From JAENVU01 sp031430375 (GTDB lineage Bacteria > Actinomycetota > Acidimicrobiia > IMCC26256 > JAENVU01), in assembly GCA_031430375.1 (NCBI GenBank), contig JANPBJ010000007.1:1-5266 (forward strand): a DNA stretch of 5,266 nucleotides, read 5' to 3'. The notes under the pieces were generated by a model, which did no database searches, was not told the origin of the DNA, and saw nothing but the letters and a program-made list of their open reading frames with translations. The first letter of the stretch is position 1. Every line of letters begins with the position of its first letter. Made by a program: the position numbers and the translations under genes. Positions 5,046 through 5,266 of the stretch are shown piece after piece.

Positions 5046-5148
5046 TTACGCGAGCTTCGCGATTGCGAACACCAATCCGACCACGCGATCTGGGTGGGGA
5101 ACAACCAGAGCGTCAACCGGCGCAACTCGTCGAACCGCGTCAGCCCTG
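5046..5148 (-). pseudogene. Frameshifted C-terminal fragment of the WADVATK-type small protein
   Basis: The minus strand reads TRFDELRRLTLWLFPTQ, close to the MNARFDELHRLTL of the gene at 563-294. A shift of one base after that gives PDRVVGLVFAIAKLA followed by TAA (5048-5046), which looks like the hydrophobic C-terminal helix expected in this family. The N-terminal half with WADVATK is absent. It is therefore a C-terminal remnant with a probable one-base frameshift, complementary to the left fragment, which keeps the N-terminal half. The 5' limit is approximate. A sequencing error in the C-run near 5095 could explain the shift. Confidence 0.5.
5109..5137 (+). repeat. 29-bp direct repeat, copy 2
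   Basis: Matches 418-446 at 27 of 29 positions in the same orientation and lies in the same codons (RFDEL-RLTL, minus strand) of the right-hand gene fragment. Similarity fades within a few bases on each side, so the shared block is short and sharply bounded. Confidence 0.75.
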
Positions 5149-5161
5149 ATGCCGCCGGTGC

Positions 5162-5266
5162 TTATCCGATCTCGACGACTCGCCACGAGACCTTCTCTGC
5201 GGTCAAGACCTCGGGAAGCAGACCTTCCGCCGCGCGTGCCGACAGCAGGACTCGAGCGTCGAGCAC
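5162..5266 (-). CDS. 3' end of an unidentified gene, start outside window
   Basis: An open frame enters from the right edge and ends at TAA (5164-5162), giving 34 residues that end EKVSWRVVEIG. Most codons end in G or C and the residue mix is protein-like (VLDARVLLSARAAEGLLPEV), so it is probably the C-terminus of a real gene. I do not recognise the family. Its stop precedes the pseudogene fragment by a few bases on the same strand. Confidence 0.5.
   Translation of the reverse strand: MLDARVLLSARAAEGLLPEVLTAEKVSWRVVEIG

Noticed and set aside
5049..5061. CGCGA-GCT-TCGCG hairpin at the right remnant's stop
   Set aside because: Only five base pairs, inside the codons of the remnant and without a T tract; in GC-rich sequence this arises easily by chance.
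1..5266. CRISPR array, insertion sequence or integrase
   Set aside because: No regularly spaced repeats, no transposase or recombinase motifs and no terminal inverted repeats were seen on either strand.

Overview
The window is uniformly GC-rich and holds short accessory genes on both strands. The protein styles (a stand-alone cyclic-nucleotide-binding domain protein, a DUF433 antitoxin, an XRE regulator with a WW-containing C-terminal domain, an actinobacterial-type TraG/VirD4 ATPase) suggest a high-GC actinobacterium, perhaps Acidimicrobiia-like. A strong leaderless-type promoter at 4886-4914 fits that. The assignment is inference, because no rRNA, tRNA or taxonomic marker is visible.

Layout. 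At the left edge (1-414, +) is the 3' part of a cyclic-nucleotide-binding domain protein. Next, on the minus strand, come a 106-residue three-helix membrane protein (910-590) and a small WADVATK-type protein (563-294) whose normal C-terminal end seems lost. Divergent from them is a DUF433 antitoxin (965-1195, +). Its expected DUF5615 toxin is reduced to a 24-codon stub that seems to join the toxin's first and last residues (1192-1266). A 715-codon minus-strand gene (3598-1451) fills the centre. It encodes a TraG/VirD4-type coupling ATPase joined to a middle domain and a tandem MraZ/AbrB-like C-terminus. Upstream of it is a minus-strand two-gene operon (4878-3764): an XRE regulator followed two bases later by a DUF6036-like nucleotidyltransferase, a probable toxin-antitoxin or defence pair. 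The right end holds a frameshifted fragment of the same small-protein family as 563-294 and the last 34 codons of an unidentified minus-strand gene.

How the parts may work together. The XRE protein probably represses its own operon through an inverted repeat between the -35 and -10 boxes. The ATPase has no relaxase or other secretion gene next to it here. Its MraZ-like tail suggests a DNA-binding ability built into a DNA-pumping ATPase, which is the most novel item in the window.

A 29-bp direct repeat (418-446 and 5109-5137, two mismatches) brackets the accessory block. Copy 1 carries the front half of the small-protein gene and copy 2 carries the back half. Recombination between the copies would give a circle of about 4.7 kb that rejoins the halves. 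This makes a small mobile or rearranged segment possible, although no recombinase gene is seen.
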